Made by a program: the position numbers and the translations under genes
The notes under the pieces: generated by a model
Database searches by the model: none
Told to the model about the DNA's origin: nothing
The model's input: the letters and a program-made list of their open reading frames with translations, nothing else
NCBI GenBank assembly: GCA_022495995.1
Contig: JAFEMH010004884.1
Coordinates: 1-64,000, forward strand
Direction of reading: 5' to 3'
Source: Adenophora triphylla var. japonica
Taxonomy: Eukaryota; Streptophyta; Magnoliopsida; Asterales; Campanulaceae
DNA length: 64,000 nt
Part shown: piece by piece, positions 46,868 through 57,091 of the stretch
Numbering within the stretch: the first letter of the stretch is position 1
How the letters are laid out: every line of letters begins with the position of its first letter

Positions 46868-47386
46868 CGGACACTCAACCTTGAGAAATGGAGATCCCAG
46901 GCCCTTGGTTCAATGAGACAACCAAGTTATAAGTTCTAGTAGAGTTACTTGGAAACAACAACTCGGTTTATTAACCTGGAGATGTTGAATACTCATTCCC
47001 AGAACATCCAAGTACTAGCACATGCAGCAGTGGTAAGGATAAGTTGAGAAAACTTTTAATGATTTCTATACCTACGGGTGGAGTAGTGCATGATACTCCT
47101 TATAGTGAGAATCACCTATATAAGCGAGAGGTAATTAGGCCGCCTCTAAATGAACGCTTATGAATGAGATACGGTCCAGGGCCAAAATGGACAAAACGTG
47201 AGAACAACAATTGTTAGAGTTGTTATTATGTGAGTATTATTGTCTTGGTATACATCCGCGTCCACTGGTTCAAAGCGACTCGCTACCAAATGGCTAGTAT
47301 ATCCGATAATATTTCACTAGGGAGGATTCAAGGCCACAAGCTATCTATCCCGATGTAATAATAGTTCGCCGGAACTTTGGACGAAA
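46868..47386 (+). other. Copia-D region between pol and LTR sequence
   Basis: Non-coding, continuing after the pol stop. Nothing further is recognised. Confidence 0.5.
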
Positions 47387-47657
47387 TTGCATTCAATCCT
47401 TCAAAGTCCAAAGTTCAAAACAAAGTGTTGTTCGTTAGAGTAATTGATTTGGAGTGCTCCTATCAATTACTTATAAGTCGTTTTATCTTACTAGAAGATT
47501 GCCATTTAAACCGTAAGCACCTTTGCGGGGCAATAACTTCTTACGGAGATTGTATTAAATACAAGACTCGACTTGTCTCTTTGTTTTCCAATCTCCGTTA
47601 CTTTTTTTGTAAAGTTTTTTCGTTAAGTTCTTGAGAAGCCTAGCAATTTTGTCTAAC
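47387..47657 (+). repeat. Extra copy of the Copia-D LTR tail
   Basis: This 271-bp block matches the last 270 bp of the LTR (48287-48557) with few changes, including the final TTGTCTAACA against TTGTCCAACA. It lies before the polypurine tract and so inside the element. Confidence 0.85.
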
Positions 47658-47685
47658 AATCTTGCATTCATGCATTAATTGTCAT

Positions 47686-47698
47686 TCATGTGGGGGAT
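47686..47698 (+). other. Copia-D polypurine tract
   Basis: CATGTGGGGGATTG ends directly at the TG of the LTR. This is the usual plus-strand primer position in Copia elements. Confidence 0.7.
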
Positions 47699-48557
47699 TG
47701 TTGGAAATTGGTAACGGAAAGTTAAGTTTGACTTAACGTTGACCTAGGTTTCTAACGAAAGTTCGTTATTTGTTAACGAAACTAGTTACAAATGGTAATC
47801 TACATTTGTTGTAGATTATATAACTCAGTTAATGTCTCAAAAACCATTTCCGGGTGAATGGGAAATTAATGACAAAGTTTTGTAACTTAACGAAAGTTAG
47901 TTAAAGGGTGTTTTGAAGTGCTCGGTCGAGCAGAGTCCTTGACTCGGCCGAGCAGAGCACAGAAATTGGGCAAAGTCTCTGGACAAGCTTGCTCGGGCGA
48001 GGCATATGTCTGCTCGGCCGAGCAGTGTGAATGACACGGCCGTGCAAGTCTATTGACTCGGCCGTGCAGCTTGGTGCTCGGCCGAGCGAGTCCCTTGACT
48101 CGGCCGAGCAGATCCTGAACAGGTGCCAATTCAAACAGAAAGTTGTGTCCTTTCAAGGGAAAAGACACAAACCCCTTAACTCTCTATATATACTTCCCCT
48201 CCGAATTTCAATACACTCATACTATTTTTCTACCCTTCCTACCCTCTAGTAAGATAGATTAACATACCCAAATCATTGCATATTGTTGCATTCAATCCTT
48301 TAAAGTCCAAAGTTCAAAACAAAGTGTTGTTCGTTAGAGTAATTGATTTGGAGTGCTCCTATCATTTACTTATAAGTCGTTTTATCTTACTAGAAGATTG
48401 CCATTTAAACCGTAAGCACCTGTGCGGGACAATAACTTCTTACGGAGATTGTATTAAATACAAGACTCGACTTGTCTCTTTGTTTTCCAATCTCCGTTAC
48501 TTTTTCTGTCAAGTTTTTTCGTTAAGTTCTTGAGAAGCCTAGCAATTTTGTCCAACA
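47699..48557 (+). repeat. Copia-D 3' LTR
   Basis: It begins TGTTGGAAAT and ends TGTCCAACA, giving TGTTGG/CCAACA inverted termini. The U3 part holds an eight-member palindrome array (47920-48109). TATA-like CTATATATAC is at about 48183. Confidence 0.85.
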
Positions 48558-48718
48558 AAGTGAACATGCAAATTCAGCAGATGGAGACCGCCGTGCGGAC
48601 TTCTACAAAAGTAGAAAGCATTGAAAGAAAAATCGATGACCAGACTGAGGAGGCAGGCATCGTGGAAAGAAAAATTGATGAGATATATGCCTGGATAACA
48701 AGGGAGGGGGTTAGATGA
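48558..48718 (+). pseudogene. Coiled-coil exon fragment, family unknown
   Basis: Directly after the LTR an open frame reads VNMQIQQMETAVRTSTKVES, IERKIDDQTEEAGIVERKID, EIYAWITREGVR and stops. The even spacing of Ile/Val/Leu and charged residues predicts a coiled coil ending in a short aromatic tail. It looks like the last exon of a host gene whose upstream part was displaced or lost at the Copia-D insertion. I do not recognise the family. It may still be part of a real gene if the rest lies outside the sequence seen here. Confidence 0.4.
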
Positions 48719-48767
48719 AGTTTAGTTGATGTGCTTCAACAGCTAGTACTCTATATATAATACTATA

Positions 48768-48930
48768 CTCCCCCGTGTACCAAAATAAATGTCACGTTTT
48801 CCATTTTAGGTCCCAAAATAAATGTCGCATTTTCAAATAATGAAATTGACTCAGTACAATTTTATCATTGTATAAGTAATGTAAAAACGTAGACAAGTCA
48901 ATTGTAACATTTCTTCTGGGACTGGCGGAG
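48768..48930. mobile_element. Stowaway MITE
   Basis: CTCCCCCGTGTACC at the left and GGGACTGGCGGAG at the right are inverted termini flanked by TA on both sides (48766-48767, 48931-48932). The 163-bp body folds on itself with AAATAAATGTCAC-type subterminal words. It is non-coding. Confidence 0.75.
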
Positions 48931-49837
48931 TAATAGTTATTTGTATTTCTGATGATTTGCTTCCTTGCTTGCAATTACCTCCTTAATCCTTATTGCACTT
49001 ACAATTATAATTAATATTCTTGCTTCTTAATCCCTGTACTGTACACATTCTTTTGTACAGTATTGTGGAATACCGAAATCACAATATTCATGTTTTAAAA
49101 TTCATTCTCAGTATTTTGTTTGGGAGAACTCTGAATGCATCATCTAATTGGTTTGCTTGTAAGAAATTCATACATTCATACTTCTCCCTCCCAAACAACA
49201 TATTCTCAAGGAAAGTGGGACGGAGCGGAGCGGAGTATTATGTAAGATCATTTGACAGGCTCATCAAAAATTGGGTAGTCCTTCCAAATTTCCTGTCACT
49301 TAGCTTGATTGATTCATCTATCTATTACTACTAGATCAAATGAACACCTTCTTGTGTCTTCTCTTTGTTCATCTTAATGCTGGTTAGCGAGTAAATTTCT
49401 TTCTTTTTTTTAGAGAGAAAAAGTTAGGGAGTAAATTTCTTTTCTTTTCTTTTCTTTTTTAAGGAAAAGTAAGGGAGTAACTTCTCCTCCGCGAAATTGC
49501 TACTAATGGATGGATCAGTAAGGAAAGAATTCTTACATATTCCTCTTAATTTCCTTTTCTTTTTCTTTTCTGCTCTTCAAACAACCTTAGAGTGTTAACA
49601 TATTGAAGAAAAATATTAATTTGAACATTCAACTTTTATTGCATTCAGATGCCTCTTACAAAACATAATGAACTGATACAAGTTCTGAAAATTCCTTGCG
49701 TGCGCGGGGCTATGAGAAACTAATAATATGGAGAAAAATAAAATGGCTGATAAAAATTACAAAAAGGAAAATTGTTAAAATCCGCAAACAAATTAAATCA
49801 GAGTTCTGTTAAGCAAATTTTCGCATATGCATGCATG
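48931..49837. other. Intergenic flank downstream of laccase
   Basis: AT-rich, with T-rich and CTTTT runs at 49390-49470. The 3' untranslated region of the laccase gene should lie in the right-hand part. No other gene is seen. Confidence 0.5.
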
Positions 49838-50150
49838 TCAACACTTTGGAAGATCCGAAGGCGGAGGAAGGAGCTTTTGATTGGGAAGTTTTCCATCTAA
49901 GACAAGCCATGCCATCTTCAAACCCCAGCTTGTGTGTACCTCTAGATGACAATGCATGAACCACACCCCTGTTCATAAACATATGTAAAATCGTCATAAA
50001 TATTCAAAAAAAAATGTGGCACGATTTTTTATTGTTTTGATGCGAATAATGTAAATTTTAATCAAAAGTACCTGGATTGTCCGCTTGAAACCGGATAGCG
50101 ACCCATCCACCAGAGGGCACACCCACGGTGTTTCTTTCAATAGGGTCAAC
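49838..50150 (-). CDS. Laccase gene, 3' part (end of exon 5, exon 6)
   Basis: Exon 6 (49838-49968) encodes [20 protein letters not shown] and ends [10 protein letters not shown] plus stop. It carries the HCH...H copper site: Cys535 for the type-1 copper, with Leu at position +10 as axial residue, typical of plant laccases. The rest of exon 5 (50072-50150) encodes [20 protein letters not shown] and ends with a GT donor. The part further 5' continues at 57092 across the Copia-E insertion. These 3' exons keep perfect borders and frame but are cut off from the promoter. Confidence 0.93.
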
Positions 50151-50657
50151 TGTTGGAACAATTACGATCCAATAAATATGAACCGACTCATTACTATTAC
50201 TAGATTTAAGAAGAGAAGAAGAAGAAGACGGAAGCGTGTAATTACCTTGTGATTCCATGTTTGTTCTTTAGTCTTGTTCTTGTTCTTGAATAAAGAGAAT
50301 GAAGTAAGAAGATAGACTTTAAATTATGGAGGAATAGATCTTCTAAATGATGAGTGCCCTTTACTCTCTTAGATCTTCAAGTACTTAGGAAGAGTTTTTG
50401 ACTGAATGAGAATGTAAAACAACTAGTAATTCATAGGCTTGATGGATAGGCCTTTATATAGGAATCCAAGGGGCACTTCATTTAGGGACTACACCTATTG
50501 ATATATAAGATATTACCATTATGCCCATCATTTAATGGTATACTTATATTATGGAATTCTACATATTATTTAGAGTTCTATACTTTATACCATATATTAT
50601 AATATTGATCATTATATTATTAAGTATTTATATGTTACATTAATCCATGTTCTTACA
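50151..50657 (-). repeat. Copia-E 3' LTR (left copy)
   Basis: On the plus strand it runs from TGTTGGAACA to GTTCTTACA. A minus-strand TATA box (CCTATATAAAGG) is at about 50452-50463. It has one extra ATTACT unit compared with the right copy. Confidence 0.96.
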
Positions 50658-50673
50658 ATCTCCCACTTGGATT
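50658..50673 (-). other. Copia-E polypurine tract
   Basis: On the minus strand AATCCAAGTGGGAGAT abuts the TG of the 3' LTR. Confidence 0.75.
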
Positions 50674-51026
50674 ATTATAACATATACCTTCACTTAATAA
50701 ATTACTTCAATCATATTTATAACACAAATGACAACCCTTATGTGCACTTTGTTGTCATTCGAAAACAATCCCGTCCATTAGTCATATAAGTATAAGGACT
50801 AAAGGGGCATTCGTTGTAATTGATTCGCAACTAAACCCACATTAATCACATATATATATCCAACTAAATGACATAGATAAAGTATAGATATGTAGCATGG
50901 AAAATTAATGAATATATATGAAGAATGCATATATATATTCTCCAACTAGTCCTACTTTAACCAAATGAGATCAATTTAAATGAAAACAATACAAGGAAAT
51001 AGAAACATTTAAAACTCCCACTCGAT

Positions 51027-54000
51027 TTAGGCATTATCAAAAGTCATTACACCCATATGAGCAACATGCTCGTGAAATACTAAAGGAGATAACGCCTTAG
51101 TAAATGGATCCGCTAACATGGAGTTTGTACCAATAAGTTCTATTTCTATTTGTTCATTTTGTACTCTTTCTCTCACAACAAGAAACTTAATATCTATATG
51201 CTTAGATTTAGATGAACTCTTGTTGTTGTTGGAGTACAATACCGCGGCCCGATTGTCACAATATAACTTAAGCGGTCTTTCAACACCTTTGACAATCCGT
51301 CCTTCAATGAATTTACGCAGCCATATAGCTTGATTGGATGCCTCATAGCAAGCAACAAATTCGGCTTCCATGGTGGAAGTAGTAACTAATGTTTGCTTGG
51401 CACTTCTCCAAGATATCGCTCCACCGGCCAAAGTGAAGACATAACCCGATGTCGATTTGCGACTATCTTGGCATCCATCAAAGTCGGAATCGGAAAAACC
51501 AATGATCTCAAGATGATCCGACTTTGTATATGTAAGCATGTAGTTCTTCGTGTTTTGTAAGTATCTCATCACTCTTTTGGCTGCGACCCAATGTTCTCTT
51601 CCCGGATTGCTTTGATATCGCCCAAGCATGCCAACAATAAAGGCAAGATCTGGGCGAGTACAAACTTGAGCATACATTAGGCTTCCTACTGCCGATGCGT
51701 AAGGGATATTTTCCATATACTTGGATTCAAGATTATTTTTAGGACATTGATTTAGACTGAACTTATCTCCCTTAGAGACCGGGGTGTCATGTGGTTTACA
51801 ATTCTCCATGCTAAACCTTTGTAATACCTTCTCTATATAGCTCTTTTGTGATAATCCTAACATACCCCGTGAGCGATCACGATGTATTTGGATTCCCAAT
51901 ACAAAAGAAGCTTCTCCAAGATCTTTCATCTCAAATTTGTTTGAGAGAAATTTCTTGGTTTCCTTAAGAAGGTCCTTATCATTACTAGCAAGTAAAATGT
52001 CATCCACATATAAGACCAAAAATATAAATCTACTCCCACTGAACTTATGGTACACACAATCTTCACCAAGATTCATTTCAAAGCCAAATGAAAGAATAAC
52101 TTGGTTGAATTTTAAGTACCATTGACGAGATGCTTGCTTGAGCCCATAAATGGATTTCTTAAGTTTACAAACTAGTTGACTAGTTTGATCCGAATCAGTC
52201 ACCATTTCTGGTTTCTTCATATAGATAGTTTCCTCAATGTCGCCATTGAGAAAAGCTGTCTTTACATCCATTTGATGAAGCTCAAGGTCAAAATGTGCCA
52301 CTAAAGCCATAATGATCCTAAAAGCATTTTTAGAGGATACCGGTGAAAATGTTTCTTTGTAATCAATGCCTTCTTTTTGAGTAAATCCTTTAGCGACAAG
52401 ACGCGCCTTATGTCTTTCCACATTACCTTTTGAATCCCTTTTGGTCTTAAAGATCCATTTACATCCGATGGGTTTCACATTCTTAGGTAATGGGACAAGA
52501 TCCCAAACGTCATTATCATTCATGGATTTTAACTCTTCATTTATGGCATCAATCCACTTATGAGAATTTGGACCACTAATGGCTTCATGGAAGGTGATTG
52601 GCTCATCTCCCACTAAACCTAACGGTTCCTCATTCTCGGCAAGATACACATCATAATAATCCGGTATAGCACTCCTTCTTGCTCTATTAGATCTTCTTAA
52701 GGGCACCGGTTCTTCTTGATTTTGAGGGTGTTGAATTTCCTCATCAACATTTTCATGTTGTTCATTAATAGGAGAATTAACGTCATTTTGAATTATATGT
52801 TCTTGTCGAATTCCAGGCACAACTGCTTGATTTTCGATAGAAACTATAGGAAGAGGTATAGAAACGAATTCCTCTTCCATTTCTTCAAATTCAAAATTAC
52901 TATTCAAATTTTCCCCTCTAAATTCAACATCCTCAAAGAACCTAGCATTTTCCGTCTCGAAAAAGGTTCTAGTTTTAGGGTCATAGAATTTATATCCCCT
53001 AGATCTTTGAGAATACCCTACAAAATAACTACTAACGGTCTTAGCGTCCAACTTTCCTTCGTTAGGTCTATAAGGCCTAGCTTCGGCTGGACAACCCCAA
53101 ACATGAAGATGATTAAGGGACGGTTTCTTACCGGTCCATAATTCATAAGGGGTTTTGTCAGTAGCTTTTGAAGGAGCTCTATTAAGAAGGTAGGTTGCGG
53201 TTTTCAAAGCATCGCCCCATAATGAGTGAGGTAAAGAAGTACAAGAAACCATACTTCTTACCATATCCTTAAGGGTTCTATTACGTCTCTCGGCTACACC
53301 ATTCATGCTAGGTGTCCCCGGCATGGTGTAGTGAGGGACAATCCCACACTCTTCTAAATAGCGAGCAAAAGGACCCGGACGTTGTTCTCCCGAACCGTCA
53401 TTCCGACCGTAGTATTCACCACCACGATCGGATCTAACGTTCTTAATAGTCTTTTCAAGTTGTTTTTCAACTTCGGTTTTAAAAGACTTGAAAACGTCCA
53501 ATGATTGAGACTTTTCATGAAGTAAATAAATGTATCCATAACGAGAGAAGTCGTCTATGAACGTAATGAAATATGTTTGTCCGTTCCATGAAGGGGTAGG
53601 GAACGGTCCACATATGTCCGTATGAATTAGTTCTAAGACTTTTGTAGCTCTCAAGGATTCATTTTTGTTTGTACTATTTGTAAATTTTCCCTTAAGGCAT
53701 TCAATACAAAAGTTATTTTCCGGAGTATCAAGTTTATGTAATATTCCCTCGGACACAAGCTTGTCAATTCTCCTTTTGGAGATATGACCCAAACGCCTAT
53801 GCCACAAAGTATAAGAGTTTTTACTTGAAAACTTTCGTTTTATGCCTCGAGAGTTAGTTTCATTATTATGGGACTCATTTAATGAATTGACTGTGTCAAG
53901 TAAATATAGATTATCAATATAAGACAAAGAACTAGTACCAAAAAGCTTTGAATCAAAATATAAATTGCATTTATTATTACCAAAGATGCAAGAATAACCT

Positions 54001-55100
54001 TCTCGATCTAATGTAGTGACGGAAATTAAATTCCGTCTAAATGATGGAATAATAAATACATTGTTCAAAACTAAATAATATCCGGTACTTAATGATAATC
54101 TATAGGTCCCTATGCCTTCCACCTCTACCGGCTTTCCAGCTCCCATGTAGATGAATCTTTCACCTTCATTGGGCGTTCGGTAGTTCAGGCAACCCTGCAT
54201 ACATGAACTTATGTGAGTAGTTGCACCGGAGTCTAACCACCATGTATACGAAGGAGTTGAAACTAAATTAGCTTCAGTACAAACAAAGCTAAATGACATA
54301 CCTTTCTTAATTCGCCATTGGCGATACTTAGGGCAGTCGGGCTTCATGTGTGTGGGGTCCTTGCAAAAGAAGCATTTTTTCACCTTTTGATCATTTGATG
54401 ATCCCTTAGGCTTCTTTGATGCAACCGCAATCTCCTTACCTTTTCTCTTTATCCCACGAGAAGAGGTAGATGCATAATGAGCACTTTCGGGTTTAGATTG
54501 TTTCAATCTATCCTCTTCCTCTGTCACATGTGAAATCAATTCATTGATATTCCACTTGTCCTTTTGACAGTTATAGGTCGTTTCAAAATGACCGAATTGA
54601 TGAGGAAGAGAAATTAAAGCCAAATGCACAAGCAAGTCTTCCGAAAGGTCTAACTTGAGTGCCTTTAATTTAGAAGATAGATGAAACATTTCCATTATAT
54701 ATTCCCTTATGCTTCCGGTGCCCTTATACCGCATGGAAACAAGCTTCCTTAAGGTAGCACTTGTTTCCGATTTATCGCTTTTTGCAAAGCGTTCCTCTAG
54801 GGCATCCAAAAAGCCTTTAGCTCCATTATCCTCGGAGACACTGTTCAAAAATGTCTCCGGGACTGCATTCTTTATAATGCTTAGGCTGACGCGATTAGAA
54901 CGCTTCCACCTCTCTGAACTCAAGCGGTCTTCCGCAGTGCTTTTATCAGTTAGAGGGTCAGGAGCTTGTTCTCTTAATGCGAGGTCAAGGTCCAAACAGC
55001 CTAAGACCATAATAATCTTGTTTTTCCAAGTTTTAAAATTTGTCCCAGTTAGCAAAGGTATTGAGTTTATGGCAGTAGTAATAGATGAAGCACTGATCAA
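51027..55100 (-). CDS. Copia-E Gag-Pol polyprotein
   Basis: A single 1357-codon frame with all domains in Copia order. The gag core covers residues 1-240 ([20 protein letters not shown]). The zinc knuckle [14 protein letters not shown] is at 243-256 and the protease DSG at 290-292 ([12 protein letters not shown]). The integrase zinc domain ([21 protein letters not shown]) is at 433-472, with catalytic Asp495, Asp558 and Glu604. The RT has [12 protein letters not shown] and YVDD at 1031-1034. RNase H has [19 protein letters not shown] and LYCDN. No stop or missing catalytic residue is seen. The frame opens without an ATG: the first in-frame ATG is codon 31, inside gag, so the natural start may need a spliced or non-ATG initiation. 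Confidence 0.95.
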   Translation of the reverse strand: MISASSITTAINSIPLLTGTNFKTWKNKIIMVLGCLDLDLALREQAPDPLTDKSTAEDRLSSERWKRSNRVSLSIIKNAVPETFLNSVSEDNGAKGFLDALEERFAKSDKSETSATLRKLVSMRYKGTGSIREYIMEMFHLSSKLKALKLDLSEDLLVHLALISLPHQFGHFETTYNCQKDKWNINELISHVTEEEDRLKQSKPESAHYASTSSRGIKRKGKEIAVASKKPKGSSNDQKVKKCFFCKDPTHMKPDCPKYRQWRIKKGMSFSFVCTEANLVSTPSYTWWLDSGATTHISSCMQGCLNYRTPNEGERFIYMGAGKPVEVEGIGTYRLSLSTGYYLVLNNVFIIPSFRRNLISVTTLDREGYSCIFGNNKCNLYFDSKLFGTSSLSYIDNLYLLDTVNSLNESHNNETNSRGIKRKFSSKNSYTLWHRRLGHISKRRIDKLVSEGILHKLDTPENNFCIECLKGKFTNSTNKNESLRATKVLELIHTDICGPFPTPSWNGQTYFITFIDDFSRYGYIYLLHEKSQSLDVFKSFKTEVEKQLEKTIKNVRSDRGGEYYGRNDGSGEQRPGPFARYLEECGIVPHYTMPGTPSMNGVAERRNRTLKDMVRSMVSCTSLPHSLWGDALKTATYLLNRAPSKATDKTPYELWTGKKPSLNHLHVWGCPAEARPYRPNEGKLDAKTVSSYFVGYSQRSRGYKFYDPKTRTFFETENARFFEDVEFRGENLNSNFEFEEMEEEFVSIPLPIVSIENQAVVPGIRQEHIIQNDVNSPINEQHENVDEEIQHPQNQEEPVPLRRSNRARRSAIPDYYDVYLAENEEPLGLVGDEPITFHEAISGPNSHKWIDAINEELKSMNDNDVWDLVPLPKNVKPIGCKWIFKTKRDSKGNVERHKARLVAKGFTQKEGIDYKETFSPVSSKNAFRIIMALVAHFDLELHQMDVKTAFLNGDIEETIYMKKPEMVTDSDQTSQLVCKLKKSIYGLKQASRQWYLKFNQVILSFGFEMNLGEDCVYHKFSGSRFIFLVLYVDDILLASNDKDLLKETKKFLSNKFEMKDLGEASFVLGIQIHRDRSRGMLGLSQKSYIEKVLQRFSMENCKPHDTPVSKGDKFSLNQCPKNNLESKYMENIPYASAVGSLMYAQVCTRPDLAFIVGMLGRYQSNPGREHWVAAKRVMRYLQNTKNYMLTYTKSDHLEIIGFSDSDFDGCQDSRKSTSGYVFTLAGGAISWRSAKQTLVTTSTMEAEFVACYEASNQAIWLRKFIEGRIVKGVERPLKLYCDNRAAVLYSNNNKSSSKSKHIDIKFLVVRERVQNEQIEIELIGTNSMLADPFTKALSPLVFHEHVAHMGVMTFDNA

Positions 55101-56576
55101 ATCTGAATGAAGAGAACAAAAGAATGAAACAAAACATGTATAAGAATCTACACAATGATTAATTATATCAAAATGAATTCCATCAAAATAAAGATAATCA
55201 ATATGACATCAAGACTAATCTTTGGATTTCGAATTGACTCACAATTTGATTTATCTTAGGGTAAACAAATAGCTTAAACAACACATTTCATGTACTTGCC
55301 TTCCTTTGGGCCGGATCAAGTACAAGAAGTGTCCTAAAGTTTAAGGTACTTGCTTCCCGATAATAAAGAATATAAACAACTCATTTTAAACACCCGCCTT
55401 CCTTTGGGATGGATCAAAGTATTTAAAATGACCTAAAGTTTAACTTCAATTATTACCCATGAATGCAAATACTTAGTCAACAACAAGGTCTCCTTTGGGA
55501 AACAAGCATGTTATCACATATCAATATTTACATTCATCTTTTAACAAGTTTGAATTCAATCAACAAGGTCTCCTTTGGGAAACAAGCATGTTAATTTTGT
55601 CCAAAATTGTTAAGGATATAATTAATCAAAATTAAGGCCTTAAGGTAAATTTGAAACTTTAAAGGGTAAGAAAAGAACGAAAATTTATTAATAAAAGACA
55701 ATATCCTTATGTTCTACCGTCCATTCTTAAAGTTTAACAACTTTAAGAACCGCCAATCAGCGTGGATCGGTGTCCGAGATATCATATTTTATCAATAAAT
55801 TATCAAAATTATGAAAAATATTTGAGGCGAAGTTTTACGGACGACCTGGAATTTCAAAGGGGACGACTCGTCCCTTAGGGCACGACTCGTCCCTAAGGGG
55901 ACGACTCGTCCCTATAAGGGGGACGCCCGAATCGAGTAAAGGTCCCATTCCGTAAATTGATGGGCACGACTGTCCCTACGGACGACTCGTCCCCAATGCC
56001 CGCATCATTACGAATGCCACTATTTTCAAACCCTTTTATGAACAAGTTTTCCAACCAAATTTCCCTTTTAATGCATTATAATTATTGGCTATGTAAATGG
56101 GACAAGTTCGCACTTTAATTAACATGATTCAAACAAGTAGACCTAGATTTACACACTCCAAACACATGATGTTGGCTATGTAAATGGGGTAATCTTGTAT
56201 GAACCATTGTATCTCTTAAAACTTGACCTTACCATTATTTCCATAGTAACTCAATTTTTCAATCAAAGTAAGTAGATCCGCATACTCACAACACATTTAA
56301 AAAATGCGTGGCTATGCAAATGAACAAACTCACAACGCATCCAAGGATGGTGGCTATGTTCAAAATGGGATAATCTTACATTAAGGATTGAAAGCTTTTT
56401 GAGTAAAACCAAAATTCAGAAATAGGATGAAGTTATGAACATAATACTCTTAGACAAAATGAGTATTATGTACAAGAACAAAAAACAAGTGTAATTTTAC
56501 ATGGATTACAAACCTTGAACAAATTAAAGCACAAGACTTTATAAGAAATTTCAAACTCAATCTAGTATATGACCAG
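55101..56576 (-). other. Copia-E leader with internal repeats
   Basis: A 1.5-kb untranslated leader, long for a Copia element. It holds repeated CTTCCTTTGGGCCGGATCAA and GTCTCCTTTGGGAAACAAGC phrases (55290-55600), a GGGACGACTCGTCCC palindrome array (55860-55993) and several GGCTATGTAAATGGG phrases (56080-56370). On the minus strand a pyrimidine-rich TTGTTCTCTTCATTCAG ends just before the open frame and would suit a splice acceptor. Confidence 0.6.
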
Positions 56577-56588
56577 GCTCTGATACCA
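56577..56588 (-). other. Copia-E primer-binding site (initiator Met-tRNA)
   Basis: On the minus strand TGGTATCAGAGC, the standard Copia primer site, lies 2 nt inside the 5' LTR. Confidence 0.95.
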
Positions 56589-56590
56589 AT

Positions 56591-57091
56591 TGTTGGAACA
56601 ATTACGATCCAATAAATATGAACCGACTCATTACTAGATTTAAGAAGAGAAGAAGAAGAAGACGGAAGCGTGTAATTACCTTGTGATTCCATGTTTGTTC
56701 TTTAGTCTTGTTCTTGTTCTTGAATAAAGAGAATGAAGTAAGAAGATAGACTTTAAATTATGGAGGAATAGATCTTCTAAATGATGAGTGCCCTTTACTC
56801 TCTTAGATCTTCAAGTACTTAGGAAGAGTTTTTGACTGAATGAGAATGTAAAACAACTAGTAATTCATAGGCTTGATGGATAGGCCTTTATATAGGAATC
56901 CAAGGGGCACTTCATTTAGGGACTACACCTATTGATATATAAGATATTACCATTATGCCCATCATTTAATGGTATACTTATATTATGGAATTCTACATAT
57001 TATTTAGAGTTCTATACTTTATACCATATATTATAATATTGATCATTATATTATTAAGTATTTATATGTTACATTAATCCATGTTCTTACA
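56591..57091 (-). repeat. Copia-E 5' LTR (right copy)
   Basis: The 501-bp partner of 50151-50657. Its minus-strand TATA box (about 56886-56897) would drive the element. Confidence 0.96.

Larger units (their letters stand above)
50151..57091 (-). mobile_element. Complete young Copia element (Copia-E) inside laccase exon 5
   Basis: This 6941-bp element lies on the minus strand. It has LTRs of 507 and 501 bp, the duplication TCAAC (50146-50150 and 57092-57096), an initiator-Met-tRNA primer site, a polypurine tract, and one open gag-pol frame of 1357 codons. By eye the LTRs differ only by a 6-bp ATTACT indel. It is structurally complete and was inserted recently on an evolutionary scale. Confidence 0.96.

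Noticed and set aside
47887..48168. 93-codon minus-strand frame in the Copia-D LTR
   Set aside because: It is produced by the palindrome array (LGRVKG/LARPS words) and has no conserved start or domain.
57046..57091. Laccase frame running on into [14 protein letters not shown]
   Set aside because: These codons are Copia-E LTR. The true exon continues at 50150 after the element.
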